A stretch of 64,000 bases of DNA from Pseudoxanthomonas wuyuanensis (GTDB taxonomy: Bacteria; Pseudomonadota; Gammaproteobacteria; Xanthomonadales; Xanthomonadaceae). Position 1 is the first letter of the stretch; each line of letters opens with the position of its first letter. The position numbers were made by a program, and so were the translations under genes. Positions 9,765-17,928 of the stretch are shown one piece after another. The stretch spans positions 117,501 to 181,500 of the forward strand of contig NZ_OCND01000005.1 in NCBI RefSeq assembly GCF_900215535.1, read 5' to 3'. The notes beneath the pieces are model-generated. The model saw only the letters and a list, made by a program, of their open reading frames with translations, made no database searches and was not told the DNA's origin.

Positions 9765-10238
9765 TCAGCGCACGCCGGTGTGGCCGAAGCCGCCAGCACC
9801 GCGCGTGCTGTCGGCAAAAGTATCCACTACTTGCAAACTGACGCGCGTGACCGGCAACACAACCAGCTGGGCGATACGGTCGCCGGGCTGGATGGTGAAG
9901 CTCTCGTGGCCGCGATTCCAGACGCTGATCAGCAGCGGCCCCTGGTAGTCCGCGTCGATCAGGCCGGTGCCGTTGCCCAGCACGATGCCGTGGCGATGGC
10001 CCAGCCCCGAACGCGGCAGCACCACGGCGCACAGTTGCGGGTCGGACAGATGCATGGCGATGCCGCTGGGGACCAATGCGGCGTCGCCAGGCTCCAGCGT
10101 CAGCGGCGATTCCAGCGCTGCGCGCAGATCCAGCCCAGCGCTGGCCTCGGTAGCGTAGGCCGGTAGCGGCCACAGGTCGCCAAAGCGCGGGTCCAGCAGT
10201 TTCACTTCGATGGCACGGGCCATGGTGGCGGCAGTCAT
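9765..10238 (-). CDS. dut: dUTP diphosphatase
   Basis: Trimeric dUTPase that hydrolyses dUTP to dUMP, protecting DNA from uracil and feeding dTMP synthesis. The 157-residue protein shows the five dUTPase motifs, including [36 protein letters not shown] and the C-terminal P-loop-like [10 protein letters not shown]. The start overlaps the coaBC stop as ATGA (10235-10238), indicating translational coupling; a second ATG lies five codons in. Confidence 0.95.
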   Translation of the reverse strand: MTAATMARAIEVKLLDPRFGDLWPLPAYATEASAGLDLRAALESPLTLEPGDAALVPSGIAMHLSDPQLCAVVLPRSGLGHRHGIVLGNGTGLIDADYQGPLLISVWNRGHESFTIQPGDRIAQLVVLPVTRVSLQVVDTFADSTRGAGGFGHTGVR

Positions 10239-11461
10239 GCGTGCAGGCGCTCCACGATCAGATCGACCAGTTCATCGGCCAGTTGGGTCTTGGGGGCGGA
10301 AGCGAAGGCGCGTTCGCCGTCCTTCCAGAACGCGGTCATCGCGTTGCTGTCGCTCTCGAAGCCGCCGTCGGCAACGCCGACGCGGTTGGCGATGATCATG
10401 TCCAGCCGTTTGGCGACCAGTTTGCCGCGGGCGTATTCGGCCACCCGCTCGGTCTCGGCGGCGAAACCGATGACCAGCTTCAGTTCCTGGGTCCGCGCGG
10501 CCACTTCGGCCAGGATGTCCGGCGTGCGCACCAGATCCAGCGCCAGCGACTCGCTGGATTTCTTGATCTTGTTGGCCGCCGGCAACCGCGGCGTGTAGTC
10601 GGCCACCGCCGCCGCGCCGATGTAGATGTCGGCCGGGAACGCGGCAAACACCGCCTCTCGCATCTGCGCGGCCGAACGCACGTCCACCCGCTTGACGCCG
10701 GCCGGCGTGGGCAGGTTGACCGGCCCGCTGACCAGCACGACCTCGGCGCCGCGCCGCGCGGCGCTGGCGGCCACCGCAAACCCCATCTTGCCGCTGCTGC
10801 GATTGCCCAGGTAGCGGACCGGGTCCAGGTCTTCGTAGGTCGGGCCGGCGCTGACCACCACCTTCAGCCCGGCGAGCGCGCGGTCGGTTGCCTGTGCGCC
10901 GCCGCCGGCGGCCAGCGCCGCGACAATCGCATCCGGTTCGCGAAGGCGCCCCGGCCCGGATTCGCCTTCGGCCAGCGGGCCGTCGTCGGGCCCGACGACC
11001 TGTACGCCGCGCCCGTGCAGCGTGGCCAGATTGGCCTGGGTGGCCGGGTGATTCCACATGCGGTGGTTCATGGCCGGCGCCACCGTGATAGGCGCGTCGC
11101 TGGCCAGGCACAGCGTGGTCACCAGGTCGTCGGCAAAGCCGTGCGCCAGCCTGGCCAACAGGTCCGCCGTGGCCGGTGCGACCAGGATGCGGTCGGCCCA
11201 GCGCGCCAGTTCCAGATGACCCATCGCCTGCTCGGCGGCGCTGTCCCACAACGTCGTGCGGGTGGGGTGGCCCGACAGCGCCTGGAAGCTCAACGGGGTG
11301 ACGAACTGTTGCGCCCCGGCCGTCATTGCCACCTGCACCTGGGCGCCGGCATCCTGCAGGCGTCGCACCAGTTCCAGCGACTTGTAGGCGGCAATGCCGC
11401 CGCCGACGCACAACAGGATGCGCTGGCCGTGCAGCGGGCGGGGCGGAGAGGGTGCGCTCAA
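10235..11461 (-). CDS. coaBC: Phosphopantothenoylcysteine decarboxylase/synthetase
   Basis: Bifunctional coenzyme A enzyme: it ligates cysteine to phosphopantothenate and then decarboxylates the product. The N-terminal flavin-binding CoaC half has [20 protein letters not shown], the [10 protein letters not shown] histidine region and the PAMNHRMW loop. The C-terminal CoaB half has [33 protein letters not shown] and NKIKKS. Length is 408 residues. The start is a TTG at 11461, since no ATG lies close to the conserved N-terminus. It is divergent from radC and overlaps dut by four bases. Confidence 0.93.
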   Translation of the reverse strand: MSAPSPPRPLHGQRILLCVGGGIAAYKSLELVRRLQDAGAQVQVAMTAGAQQFVTPLSFQALSGHPTRTTLWDSAAEQAMGHLELARWADRILVAPATADLLARLAHGFADDLVTTLCLASDAPITVAPAMNHRMWNHPATQANLATLHGRGVQVVGPDDGPLAEGESGPGRLREPDAIVAALAAGGGAQATDRALAGLKVVVSAGPTYEDLDPVRYLGNRSSGKMGFAVAASAARRGAEVVLVSGPVNLPTPAGVKRVDVRSAAQMREAVFAAFPADIYIGAAAVADYTPRLPAANKIKKSSESLALDLVRTPDILAEVAARTQELKLVIGFAAETERVAEYARGKLVAKRLDMIIANRVGVADGGFESDSNAMTAFWKDGERAFASAPKTQLADELVDLIVERLHA

Positions 11462-11557
11462 GTCGGGGTTTTCCTACAACCGGACAGGCGATTAGCTTAC
11501 CCGATGCGCCTGTGAAGCCCGATGGTGGCCGGCTGTGCGCCGATGCATCTTTGTCCT

Positions 11558-12232
11558 ATGCACATCCGCAACTGGCCCGCCGCTGAACGTCCCCGGGAAA
11601 AACTGCTGAGCCGCGGCGCCGGGGCGTTGTCCGATGCCGAGCTGCTGGCCATTTTTCTTGGTTCGGGCCTGCGCGGCCGCGACGCGGTCGCCACCTCGCG
11701 CGAGTTGCTGACCGCCCATGGTCCGCTGCGCAGCCTGCTGGAGCGCGAACCCGGCGATCTGGCCGGACTACCCGGGCTGGGGCCGGCGCGGGCCTGCCAA
11801 TTGGCGGCCGCGCTGGAACTGGGCAACCGCCACCTGGCCGCCTCGCTGCAGCGCGGTGTGGCGCTGACCGATCCGCTGGCGGCCGGCCGCTATTTCGCCC
11901 AGCGCCTGCGCGCCCGCGGGCACGAGGTGTTCGCCGCGCTGTTCCTGGATACCCGCCACCGCACGCTGGCGTTCGAGGAGCTGTTCCAGGGCACGGTGGA
12001 CGGTGCCGAAGTGCACCCGCGCGAGGTGGTGCGGCGCGCGCTGGCGCACAACGCGGCGGCCGTCATCATCGGCCATAACCACCCCTCGGGCTGCCCGGAA
12101 CCCTCGGCGGCCGATCACAGCATCACCAGCCGGCTGAAACAGGCGCTGGCGCTGGTCGATGTGCGTCTGCTGGACCATTTTGTGGTTGGCGACGGCGCGC
12201 CGGTATCGCTGGCGGCGCGCGGCTGGGTCTGA
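11558..12232 (+). CDS. radC: RadC/JAB-domain DNA repair-associated protein
   Basis: RadC family protein of unclear biochemical role, historically linked to DNA repair. The 224-residue product has an N-terminal helix-hairpin-helix region ([19 protein letters not shown]) and a C-terminal JAB/MPN metalloprotease-like domain with the metal motif EVHPREVV...IIGHNHPSG...SAADH. ATG 11558 gives [17 protein letters not shown], the usual family start; upstream ATGs in the same frame add non-conserved residues. Confidence 0.92.
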   Translation: MHIRNWPAAERPREKLLSRGAGALSDAELLAIFLGSGLRGRDAVATSRELLTAHGPLRSLLEREPGDLAGLPGLGPARACQLAAALELGNRHLAASLQRGVALTDPLAAGRYFAQRLRARGHEVFAALFLDTRHRTLAFEELFQGTVDGAEVHPREVVRRALAHNAAAVIIGHNHPSGCPEPSAADHSITSRLKQALALVDVRLLDHFVVGDGAPVSLAARGWV

Positions 12233-12250
12233 GAGGCGGGAGGCGGGAAA

Positions 12251-12285
12251 CGAGGAACGAGGAACGAGGAACGAGGAACGAGGAA
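12251..12285. repeat. Five tandem copies of CGAGGAA
   Basis: Five perfect head-to-tail copies of a 7-base unit, directly after radC and inside the 225-base radC-argS gap. Short G/A-rich heptamer arrays of this kind are prone to slippage. The rest of the gap holds a TAAAAT box at 12421-12426 that may be the -10 of argS. Confidence 0.85.
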
Positions 12286-12457
12286 GAGCATCGCAGATGG
12301 GCCTGCCTCTGCATCCAGGAACATCGTTTCGCTGGCGACAGGGCGTGGCCGGGGCTGGACATCCGCCTGTCTCTGCACCACCCTCTTCCCGTGAACAGGG
12401 ACTTGCCGCGGGCGCTGGGCTAAAATCGCGGTTTCCGCGCTTCCAGCAGACTCCTTA

Positions 12458-14146
12458 GTGAAAGCCTCCCTCCGCGCCCTGATCGTCCAGGGCATCGACG
12501 CCCTGCGCACCGCCGGCACCCTGCCGGCCGATACCGCCACCCCGGATTTCGTGGTCGAGCGCCCCAAGACCCGCGAGCATGGCGATTTCGCCACCAACGC
12601 GGCGATGCTGCTGGCCAAGGCCGCACGCAGCAATCCGCGCGCCGTCGCCACGGCGCTGGTGGCGGCATTGCCGGCCAGCGACGATGTAGTCAAGGTCGAG
12701 ATCGCCGGGCCCGGCTTCATCAATTTCCACCTCTCCCCGGCCGCCTACCAGCGCGAGATCGCCACGGCCCTGCAGCAAGGCGCGGCCTACGGCCGCAACG
12801 CCTCCGGCGCAGGCAGGACGGTCGGCGTGGAATACGTGTCGGCCAACCCGACCGGCCCGCTGCACGTCGGCCACGGCCGCGCCGGCGCCATCGGCGACTG
12901 TATCGCCCGCGTGCTGGCCGCCAACGGCTGGAACGCCAGGCGCGAGTTCTACTACAACGATGCCGGCGTGCAGATCGAGAATCTGGCGCGTTCGGTGCAG
13001 GCGCGCGCGCTGGGCAAGACGCCCGACAGCGAAGGCTGGCCGGAAGACGGCTACCGCGGCGATTACATCGCCGATGTGGCCCAGGCGTACCTGCGCGGCG
13101 ACACCGTCGAGTTCGAAGGCCACCGCGTCACCGCGGCCCGGGACCCGGCCGATCTGGACGCCATCCGCCAGTTTGCCGTGGCCGCGCTGCGTCATGAGCA
13201 GAACGGCGATCTGGCAGCCTTTGGCGTGTCGTTCGACACCTACTTCCTGGAAAGCTCGCTGTATGCCGACGCCAAGGTCGAGGAAACGGTGCGCAGGCTG
13301 GTCGCCTCCGGCCATACCTACGAGGACGGCGGCGCGCTGTGGCTGAAGTCCACCGACTTTGGCGACGACAAGGACCGCGTCATGCGCAAGTCCGACGGCA
13401 CCTATACGTATTTCGTGCCGGACGTGGCCTACCACCTCAGCAAATGGCAGCGCGGCTACGAGCGTGCGATCACCGAGCTGGGCGCGGACCACCACGGCTC
13501 GCTGGCGCGCGTGAAGGCCGGCCTGCAGGCATTGGATGCGGGCATTCCCGCCGGCTACCCGGAATACGTGCTGCACCAGATGGTCACGGTGATGCGCGGC
13601 GGCGAGGAAGTGAAGCTGTCCAAGCGTGCCGGCAGCTATTTCACCCTGCGCGATCTGATCGACGAGGCCGGCCGCGATGCCACCCGCTGGTTCCTGATCG
13701 CCCGCAAGCCCGATTCGCAACTGACCTTCGACATCGATCTGGCGCGCCAGCAGAGCAACGACAACCCGGTGTTCTACGTGCAGTACGCGCATGCGCGCGT
13801 CTGCAGCCTGCAGCGGCAGGCGGTGGAAAAGGGCTATGTCTACGACACTGACAACGGCCTCAATCATCTGGCCTTGCTGAACGACGAAACTTCGCTGCCG
13901 CTGATGGTCGAACTGTCGCGCTACCCGGAAGTCGTGGAAGCCGCCGGACAGCTGCTGGAACCGCACCTGATTGCGCAATACCTGCGCGAGTTGGCCTATG
14001 CTTTCCATACGTGGTACGCCGGCACGCCGGTACTGGTGGAAGACGCCGCGTTGCGCGATGCGCGGCTGGTGCTGGCCGCCGCCGTACGGCAGGCGCTGGC
14101 CAACGGGCTGGATCTGCTGGGCGTCAGCGCCCCTGAAAAGATGTGA
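12458..14146 (+). CDS. argS: Arginyl-tRNA synthetase
   Basis: Class I synthetase that charges tRNA-Arg. The 562-residue protein has an N-terminal additional (tRNA D-loop-binding) domain, the HIGH motif in [18 protein letters not shown], the KMSKS equivalent [10 protein letters not shown], and the C-terminal DALR-type anticodon domain ending near LGVSAPEKM. Start is GTG 12458, giving [16 protein letters not shown]; a TAAAAT box lies about 30 bases upstream. The SPOR protein follows after 15 bases, an order common in this family. Confidence 0.96.
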   Translation: MKASLRALIVQGIDALRTAGTLPADTATPDFVVERPKTREHGDFATNAAMLLAKAARSNPRAVATALVAALPASDDVVKVEIAGPGFINFHLSPAAYQREIATALQQGAAYGRNASGAGRTVGVEYVSANPTGPLHVGHGRAGAIGDCIARVLAANGWNARREFYYNDAGVQIENLARSVQARALGKTPDSEGWPEDGYRGDYIADVAQAYLRGDTVEFEGHRVTAARDPADLDAIRQFAVAALRHEQNGDLAAFGVSFDTYFLESSLYADAKVEETVRRLVASGHTYEDGGALWLKSTDFGDDKDRVMRKSDGTYTYFVPDVAYHLSKWQRGYERAITELGADHHGSLARVKAGLQALDAGIPAGYPEYVLHQMVTVMRGGEEVKLSKRAGSYFTLRDLIDEAGRDATRWFLIARKPDSQLTFDIDLARQQSNDNPVFYVQYAHARVCSLQRQAVEKGYVYDTDNGLNHLALLNDETSLPLMVELSRYPEVVEAAGQLLEPHLIAQYLRELAYAFHTWYAGTPVLVEDAALRDARLVLAAAVRQALANGLDLLGVSAPEKM

Positions 14147-14161
14147 ATGGAGACGTGGTAG

Positions 14162-14917
14162 ATGGCGGCAAGACGCGGTAAGTCCCAGGCAAGACGCAAC
14201 AGCAGTTCGCATGCCACGCCGGCATGGGTGTGGCTGGTGCTGGGTTTGCTGATCGGCGCCGGTGCGTTCTTCATCTTCAAGAACGACGGCGGCAACTTCA
14301 ATCCACTGCGCCCGCAGCCCAATCCCGATGCGCGGCCGGCCCAGGTCAACGAGGCCGACGTGGAAGCGGTGGCTTCGGAAACCGCCGCCCCGGTGTCCGC
14401 CAAGCCGGCCCCGGCCAAGGAAACCCAGTACGACTTCTACACGCTGCTGCCCGGCAAGGAAGTGCAACTGTCCGATGCCGAGCTGGCCGCCAGCGCACGC
14501 GAGGAAGAAGCGCGCCGGGCGCGCGCCGCACTGAACGGCACGCCGCTGAACGCCCCGGCCATGCCGGCGCCGATTGCCGAAACACCGGCTGCACCACCGT
14601 CCGCTACGCCAGCGCCGGCGGCCACACCGGCTTCGCCCGCCGCTGCGCCCGCAACCGCCACGACCGTCGCCGGTGCCGGCAACGGTGCGCGCTACATCCT
14701 GCAGGCCGGCGCGTTCGGCGCTTCCGGCGATGCCGAAGCCACCAAGGCCAAGATCGCCATGCTGGGCCTGAGCGCGCGGGTGGAAGCGGCGCAGATCAAC
14801 GACAAGACCGTGTACCGGGTGCGCATGGGTCCGTACGGAACCGCCAGCGAACTGGCCGACGCCAAGCAGAAGCTGGCCAGCAGCGGCCTGCCGGCGATGG
14901 CCATCAAGGCCCAATGA
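14162..14917 (+). CDS. SPOR-domain membrane protein (FtsN-like)
   Basis: A 251-residue bitopic inner-membrane protein. It has a short basic cytoplasmic tail, one membrane segment (AWVWLVLGLLIGAGAFFIF, about residues 21-39), and a long Ala/Pro-rich periplasmic linker. A C-terminal SPOR domain follows (YILQAGAFGASGDAEATKAK ... YRVRMGPYGTASELADAKQK), which binds denuded glycan strands at the septum. The layout resembles FtsN, but whether it is the essential FtsN or another SPOR protein cannot be told from sequence alone. Its stop overlaps the next start (ATGA). Confidence 0.85.
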   Translation: MAARRGKSQARRNSSSHATPAWVWLVLGLLIGAGAFFIFKNDGGNFNPLRPQPNPDARPAQVNEADVEAVASETAAPVSAKPAPAKETQYDFYTLLPGKEVQLSDAELAASAREEEARRARAALNGTPLNAPAMPAPIAETPAAPPSATPAPAATPASPAAAPATATTVAGAGNGARYILQAGAFGASGDAEATKAKIAMLGLSARVEAAQINDKTVYRVRMGPYGTASELADAKQKLASSGLPAMAIKAQ

Positions 14918-15351
14918 AGCCCGCCCCGGCGACCCGGCAGCTGCTTCTGGCGGCAAGCGTGGCCATTGCCAGCCAATGGCTGCTGTCGTGGCTGCTGCCG
15001 CGAATTCCCGGCATTGCCGGCAGCGATCTGCAGACCGCCGCCGGTTGGCTGTCGCCGGCCAGCTATGTTGCCGTCGCGCTGGCGATGGGCATCGGCGGCT
15101 GGATCGCCGGCTACCGTTTCGTTCCGTTCGCCGTCGGCATCAATCTGCTGATCTGGCTGGTCATTCTGACGGTACTGGCGGAGATGTCCGCGCCGATCAC
15201 CGAAAAACCCTTCCTGCGCAACCTGGGCGCCAGCCTGCAGTTCAACGCGCTGGGCATGGCCTGCTCGCTGCTGGCCGCCGCGGCCGGCGCCGCGCTCGGC
15301 GCCTGGCTGCATCGCAGGCGCAATCTGCCTCCGACGGTAACCACGCCATGA
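14914..15351 (+). CDS. Small four-helix membrane protein, unknown function
   Basis: A 145-residue integral membrane protein with about four hydrophobic segments (LLLAASVAIASQWLLSWLL; ASYVAVALAMGIGGWIAGY; FAVGINLLIWLVILTVLAE; LGMACSLLAAAAGAALGAWL) and a basic C-terminus. I do not recognise a named family. It overlaps the SPOR gene upstream and the SDR gene downstream by four bases each (ATGA), so the three are almost certainly one operon after argS. Confidence 0.7.
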   Translation: MKPAPATRQLLLAASVAIASQWLLSWLLPRIPGIAGSDLQTAAGWLSPASYVAVALAMGIGGWIAGYRFVPFAVGINLLIWLVILTVLAEMSAPITEKPFLRNLGASLQFNALGMACSLLAAAAGAALGAWLHRRRNLPPTVTTP

Positions 15352-16097
15352 TCCGAACCGCTCTTGTCACCGGGGCCAGCTCCGGCTTCGGCGCTGCCGC
15401 CGTCCGCAGGTTTGCCCTCGCCGGCTGGCGCGTGATCGCCACCGGCCGGCGCGCCGAGCGCCTGCAGACGCTGGTCGACGAGTTCGGCGCAGAATGCGTG
15501 CACGCCGCGGTCTTCGACATTCGCGACGCGGCGGCGATGGCAGCGGCGCTGGACGCATTGCCGGAGGGTTTCCGCGAGATCGACCTGCTGGTCAACAACG
15601 CCGGGCTGGCGCTGGGTACGCTGCCGGCGCAGCAGGCCAGCCTGGAGGACTGGCGCACGATGATCGACACCAACATCACCAGCCTGGTTACGCTGACCCA
15701 CCGCCTGCTGCCGGCGCTGATCGCGCGCAAGGGCGCGATCATCAACATCAGCTCGATAGCCGGCAGCTATCCCTACCCCGGCGGCAACACCTATGGCGGC
15801 ACGAAGGCCTTCGTAACCCAGTTTTCGCTGGGCCTGCGCTCGGACCTGCATGGCACCGGGGTGCGCGTGACCTCGATCGAGCCGGGCATGGCCGAAACCG
15901 AATTCACCCTGGTGCGTACTCATGGCGACCAGGCCGCCTCCGAGAAGCTGTACACCGGCGCCAATCCGATGACCGCCGAAGACATTGCCGAGCAGATCTT
16001 CTACGTCGCCACCCTGCCGCCGCACCTCAACATCAACCGGCTGGAGATCATGCCGGTGACGCAATCGTTCGCGGGATTCCAGATAGCGCGGCAGTAG
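15348..16097 (+). CDS. Short-chain dehydrogenase (YdfG-like)
   Basis: NAD(P)-dependent oxidoreductase of the classical SDR family, 249 residues. It shows the cofactor-binding TGASSGFGAAAVRRF, the Arg in TGRRAERL that suggests NADP preference, LLVNNAGLALG, the catalytic Ser in INISSIAGS, and the YxxxK pair in TYGGTKAF. Overall it resembles E. coli YdfG, a 3-hydroxy acid/malonic semialdehyde dehydrogenase. The substrate here is not determined. The start overlaps the preceding stop. Confidence 0.88.
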   Translation: MIRTALVTGASSGFGAAAVRRFALAGWRVIATGRRAERLQTLVDEFGAECVHAAVFDIRDAAAMAAALDALPEGFREIDLLVNNAGLALGTLPAQQASLEDWRTMIDTNITSLVTLTHRLLPALIARKGAIINISSIAGSYPYPGGNTYGGTKAFVTQFSLGLRSDLHGTGVRVTSIEPGMAETEFTLVRTHGDQAASEKLYTGANPMTAEDIAEQIFYVATLPPHLNINRLEIMPVTQSFAGFQIARQ

Positions 16098-16244
16098 TCG
16101 CGCGTTTTCTTTCTCCCGCCGCGGCAAGGACCTGCCCTGTACTCGATACGGAGTGCTCGGGTATCGGATGAGCGGATGGATCATCAATACTGGTGAAGCT
16201 TTCCTCACACCGTCGCTCGCATGCCCTCATCCGGCGCTGCCCGC

Positions 16245-16268
16245 CCCCTTCTCCCGGTAGGAGAGGGG
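16245..16268. repeat. Hairpin in a 314-base gap (16098-16411)
   Basis: CCCCTTCTCC (16245-16254) and GGAGAGGGG (16260-16268) form a near-perfect stem, preceded by CCCTCATCCGGCGCTGCCCG. This wording recurs in many proteobacterial intergenic regions (family knowledge from memory). The remainder of the gap holds no credible ORF. A short CCGCC/GGCGG stem lies at 16361-16372, just before the sigma factor gene. Confidence 0.5.
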
Positions 16269-16411
16269 AAAGCGTCACGCCAGCGGCTCGTCCGGCGGAT
16301 GGGCGTTGCAGGCAGGCGCTATCGCTATTGACGGATTTCCTGCACCGCGATTGAACCGTTCCGCCACGGCGGCGCACCTTGATGGCATAGACACTCTGCG
16401 GGAGCGGACGC

Positions 16412-16978
16412 GTGCGGCGGGACAGCGAGCGGATTTTCGACGAATACCTTGCCGCGGCAGCCCGGGCCGGCGACCGCGCCGCGTGGGAACGGCTGGTGGC
16501 GCGCTGGCATCCACGACTGGTTCGTCACGCCTGGCGTCTGACCGGCCATCCGGAGCAGGCGCGGGACATGGTGCAGGAGGCATGGATCGAGATCCTGCGC
16601 AGCCTGCGCCGGCTGGAGGATGTGGCGGCGTTTCCCGCCTGGGCCTTGCGCATCGTCACCCGGCGTTGCCAGCGCGCGTTCCAGCGTGCGGACAGGGAAC
16701 GCCATGGAATCGCCGGACTGGGCCGGGAGATGGATGAAGTCGCGACGGACTCCGCTTCCGGCGAGTCCGCCGCGGAGCTGGCCAACGTGCTGGCGGCGAT
16801 GGACGAATTGCCTGCCGCCCAGCGGGCAACGCTGGCGCTGTTTTATCTGGACAACCTGAGCGTGGCGGAAATCTCCATCGCGCTCGACGTGCCGCCGGGC
16901 ACGGTCAAGACCCGGCTCATGCATGCGCGGCGCAAGATCCGCGCGCGACTGGAAGGAGAAAACCATGAGCAAGACTGA
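16412..16978 (+). CDS. ECF-type RNA polymerase sigma factor
   Basis: Alternative sigma factor of about 188 residues with a region 2 (HAWRLTGHPEQARDMVQEAW) that opens and recognises the -10, a short linker, and region 4 (LPAAQRATLALFYLDNLSVA ... PPGTVKTRLMHARRKIR) that binds the -35. No C-terminal SnoaL extension is present. Start is GTG 16412 with GGAG about ten bases upstream. Its end overlaps the DUF6768-like gene by 14 bases, so the two are co-expressed. No classical zinc-finger anti-sigma factor is adjacent; the membrane protein downstream is the best candidate partner. Confidence 0.9.
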   Translation: MRRDSERIFDEYLAAAARAGDRAAWERLVARWHPRLVRHAWRLTGHPEQARDMVQEAWIEILRSLRRLEDVAAFPAWALRIVTRRCQRAFQRADRERHGIAGLGREMDEVATDSASGESAAELANVLAAMDELPAAQRATLALFYLDNLSVAEISIALDVPPGTVKTRLMHARRKIRARLEGENHEQD

Positions 16979-17348
16979 CCGACTGATCGAACAGGCCCTG
17001 TCGGCCGAGGACCGCGAGCTGCTGGCCCGGCACGGCGAGCCCGGCTATTTCAACCAGGCCTTCGGCCTGTTCCGCGGCACGCTGGGCTGGGTGGTATGGC
17101 TGGCCTACCTGACCGGGATCGCGGCTTTCGCCGGCGTCGTTTTCGCGTTCTGGCAGATGTGGGGGGCCAGCGAAGCGCTGGCGGCGATCAAGTGGGGCGT
17201 GCTGGCGTTGCTGCTGTTCCAGTACACCGCGATGATCAAGGTCTTCCTGGGCAGCCATATGGAAGCCAATCGCACGCTGCGGGAACTGAAGCGGGTCGAG
17301 CTGCAGCTGGCGCTTTTGCGCGATTCCGCCGGTAGCGACCGGGGCTGA
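16965..17348 (+). CDS. DUF6768-like membrane protein paired with an ECF sigma factor
   Basis: A 127-residue protein with a conserved N-terminal cytoplasmic stretch (MSKTDRLIEQALSAEDRELL), two hydrophobic segments (about residues 43-66 and 72-93), and a charged C-terminal helix (SHMEANRTLRELKRVELQLA). I recall this layout as DUF6768, whose genes commonly sit beside ECF sigma factors. An anti-sigma-like role is inferred from position only. It overlaps the sigma gene by 14 bases. Confidence 0.72.
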   Translation: MSKTDRLIEQALSAEDRELLARHGEPGYFNQAFGLFRGTLGWVVWLAYLTGIAAFAGVVFAFWQMWGASEALAAIKWGVLALLLFQYTAMIKVFLGSHMEANRTLRELKRVELQLALLRDSAGSDRG

Positions 17349-17373
17349 GCAGCAGCCGCACAGGAAAGCTAGC

Positions 17374-17523
17374 ATGTACGACGAATGCCTGTTTGCCCGG
17401 ATACTGATGCTGCTGCACACGCTGCTGATCGCATTGACGCTGGCGCTGCTGCTCTGTCCGAACGGGTGCGCTATGGAAGCCTGTATCGCATCCCACTTTG
17501 AGTTGTGGGGCGCGCGCCGATGA
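17374..17523 (+). CDS. Putative 49-residue membrane miniprotein
   Basis: A short ORF with a good ribosome-binding site (AGGAAAG at 17362-17368) and ATG at 17374. The product opens MYDECLFARILMLLHTLLIA and continues with a leucine-rich hydrophobic stretch long enough for one membrane helix. It also has four cysteines. It follows the sigma factor and DUF6768 genes after 25 bases on the same strand, suggesting a third operon member. No family is recognised, and chance ORFs of this size are common. Confidence 0.4.
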   Translation: MYDECLFARILMLLHTLLIALTLALLLCPNGCAMEACIASHFELWGARR

Positions 17524-17618
17524 GCAGGCCGGAGTCAATTGGGCAAATACTCGCGCTTTTTTTAGGTTCTTCTCCCGTTTCCTGGGATGTCGGCTTCGGC
17601 GGGAGTCGCCGGTCGTCA

Positions 17619-17680
17619 GGCTGGGGGTGCTCCGCGCTCCTGACGACGTCGTGTCTTTAAGTCGGGCCGCACCCCCAGCC
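17619..17680. repeat. Inverted repeat, 12-base perfect arms
   Basis: GGCTGGGGGTGC (17619-17630) pairs with GCACCCCCAGCC (17669-17680). Similarity extends outward through CGGTC on the left and GACCG on the right. The loop contains ACGACGTCGT, itself a palindrome. It lies in the 405-base gap 17524-17928, which has no credible longer gene. Confidence 0.7.
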
Positions 17681-17756
17681 CGCTGACCGTCGCCTTTGGT
17701 CAGATGGCAGGTCGCGACTTCGGAAGGCCTTTCTTCGAGCGCCGACCAACTGTCCA

Positions 17757-17864
17757 GAAGCCGGTGGCCAGGGTAGTGCGAGACCGTACGCGGCATGGAT
17801 GCCGCGGAAGAGCCCACAGGGACGTGTTTACGGCGTGTCCCGCACTACCCTGGCCACCGGCTTC
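17757..17864. repeat. 108-base palindromic element with 24-base perfect arms
   Basis: The left arm 17757-17780 (GAAGCCGGTGGCCAGGGTAG continuing TGCG) is the exact reverse complement of 17841-17864. The 60-base interior contains a second hairpin GCGGCAT-GG-ATGCCGC (17790-17805) and the phrase TTTACGGCGTGTCC. Such nested palindromes resemble dispersed intergenic elements of xanthomonads, but copy number cannot be seen in one window. Confidence 0.75.
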
Positions 17865-17902
17865 CACATGGATGTTCCCGCACTTGGGAGAAGAACCTTT
17901 TT

Positions 17903-17919
17903 TTCTCCCATCGGGAGAA
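17903..17919. repeat. Hairpin TTCTCCC-ATC-GGGAGAA
   Basis: A perfect 7-base stem just past the 3' end of speA. The T-run lies before the stem on the plus strand, so neither strand has the stem-then-T order of an intrinsic terminator. A third copy of GGGAGAA occurs about 20 bases to the left. Confidence 0.5.
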
Positions 17920-17928
17920 TGAAACGCT

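Noticed and set aside
12455..14956. Very long open frame on the minus strand opposite argS and the SPOR gene
   Set aside because: It is the GC-rich antisense shadow of argS. The translation is Gly/Arg/His/Gln-rich without any family motif, whereas the plus strand has complete ArgS motifs.
16352..16392. TGAACC with a downstream box as an ECF autoregulatory promoter
   Set aside because: No -10 element lies at a plausible distance from TGAACC.
17903..17919. TTCTCCC/GGGAGAA hairpin as a terminator for speA
   Set aside because: On the speA strand the stem is followed by A residues, not T residues.
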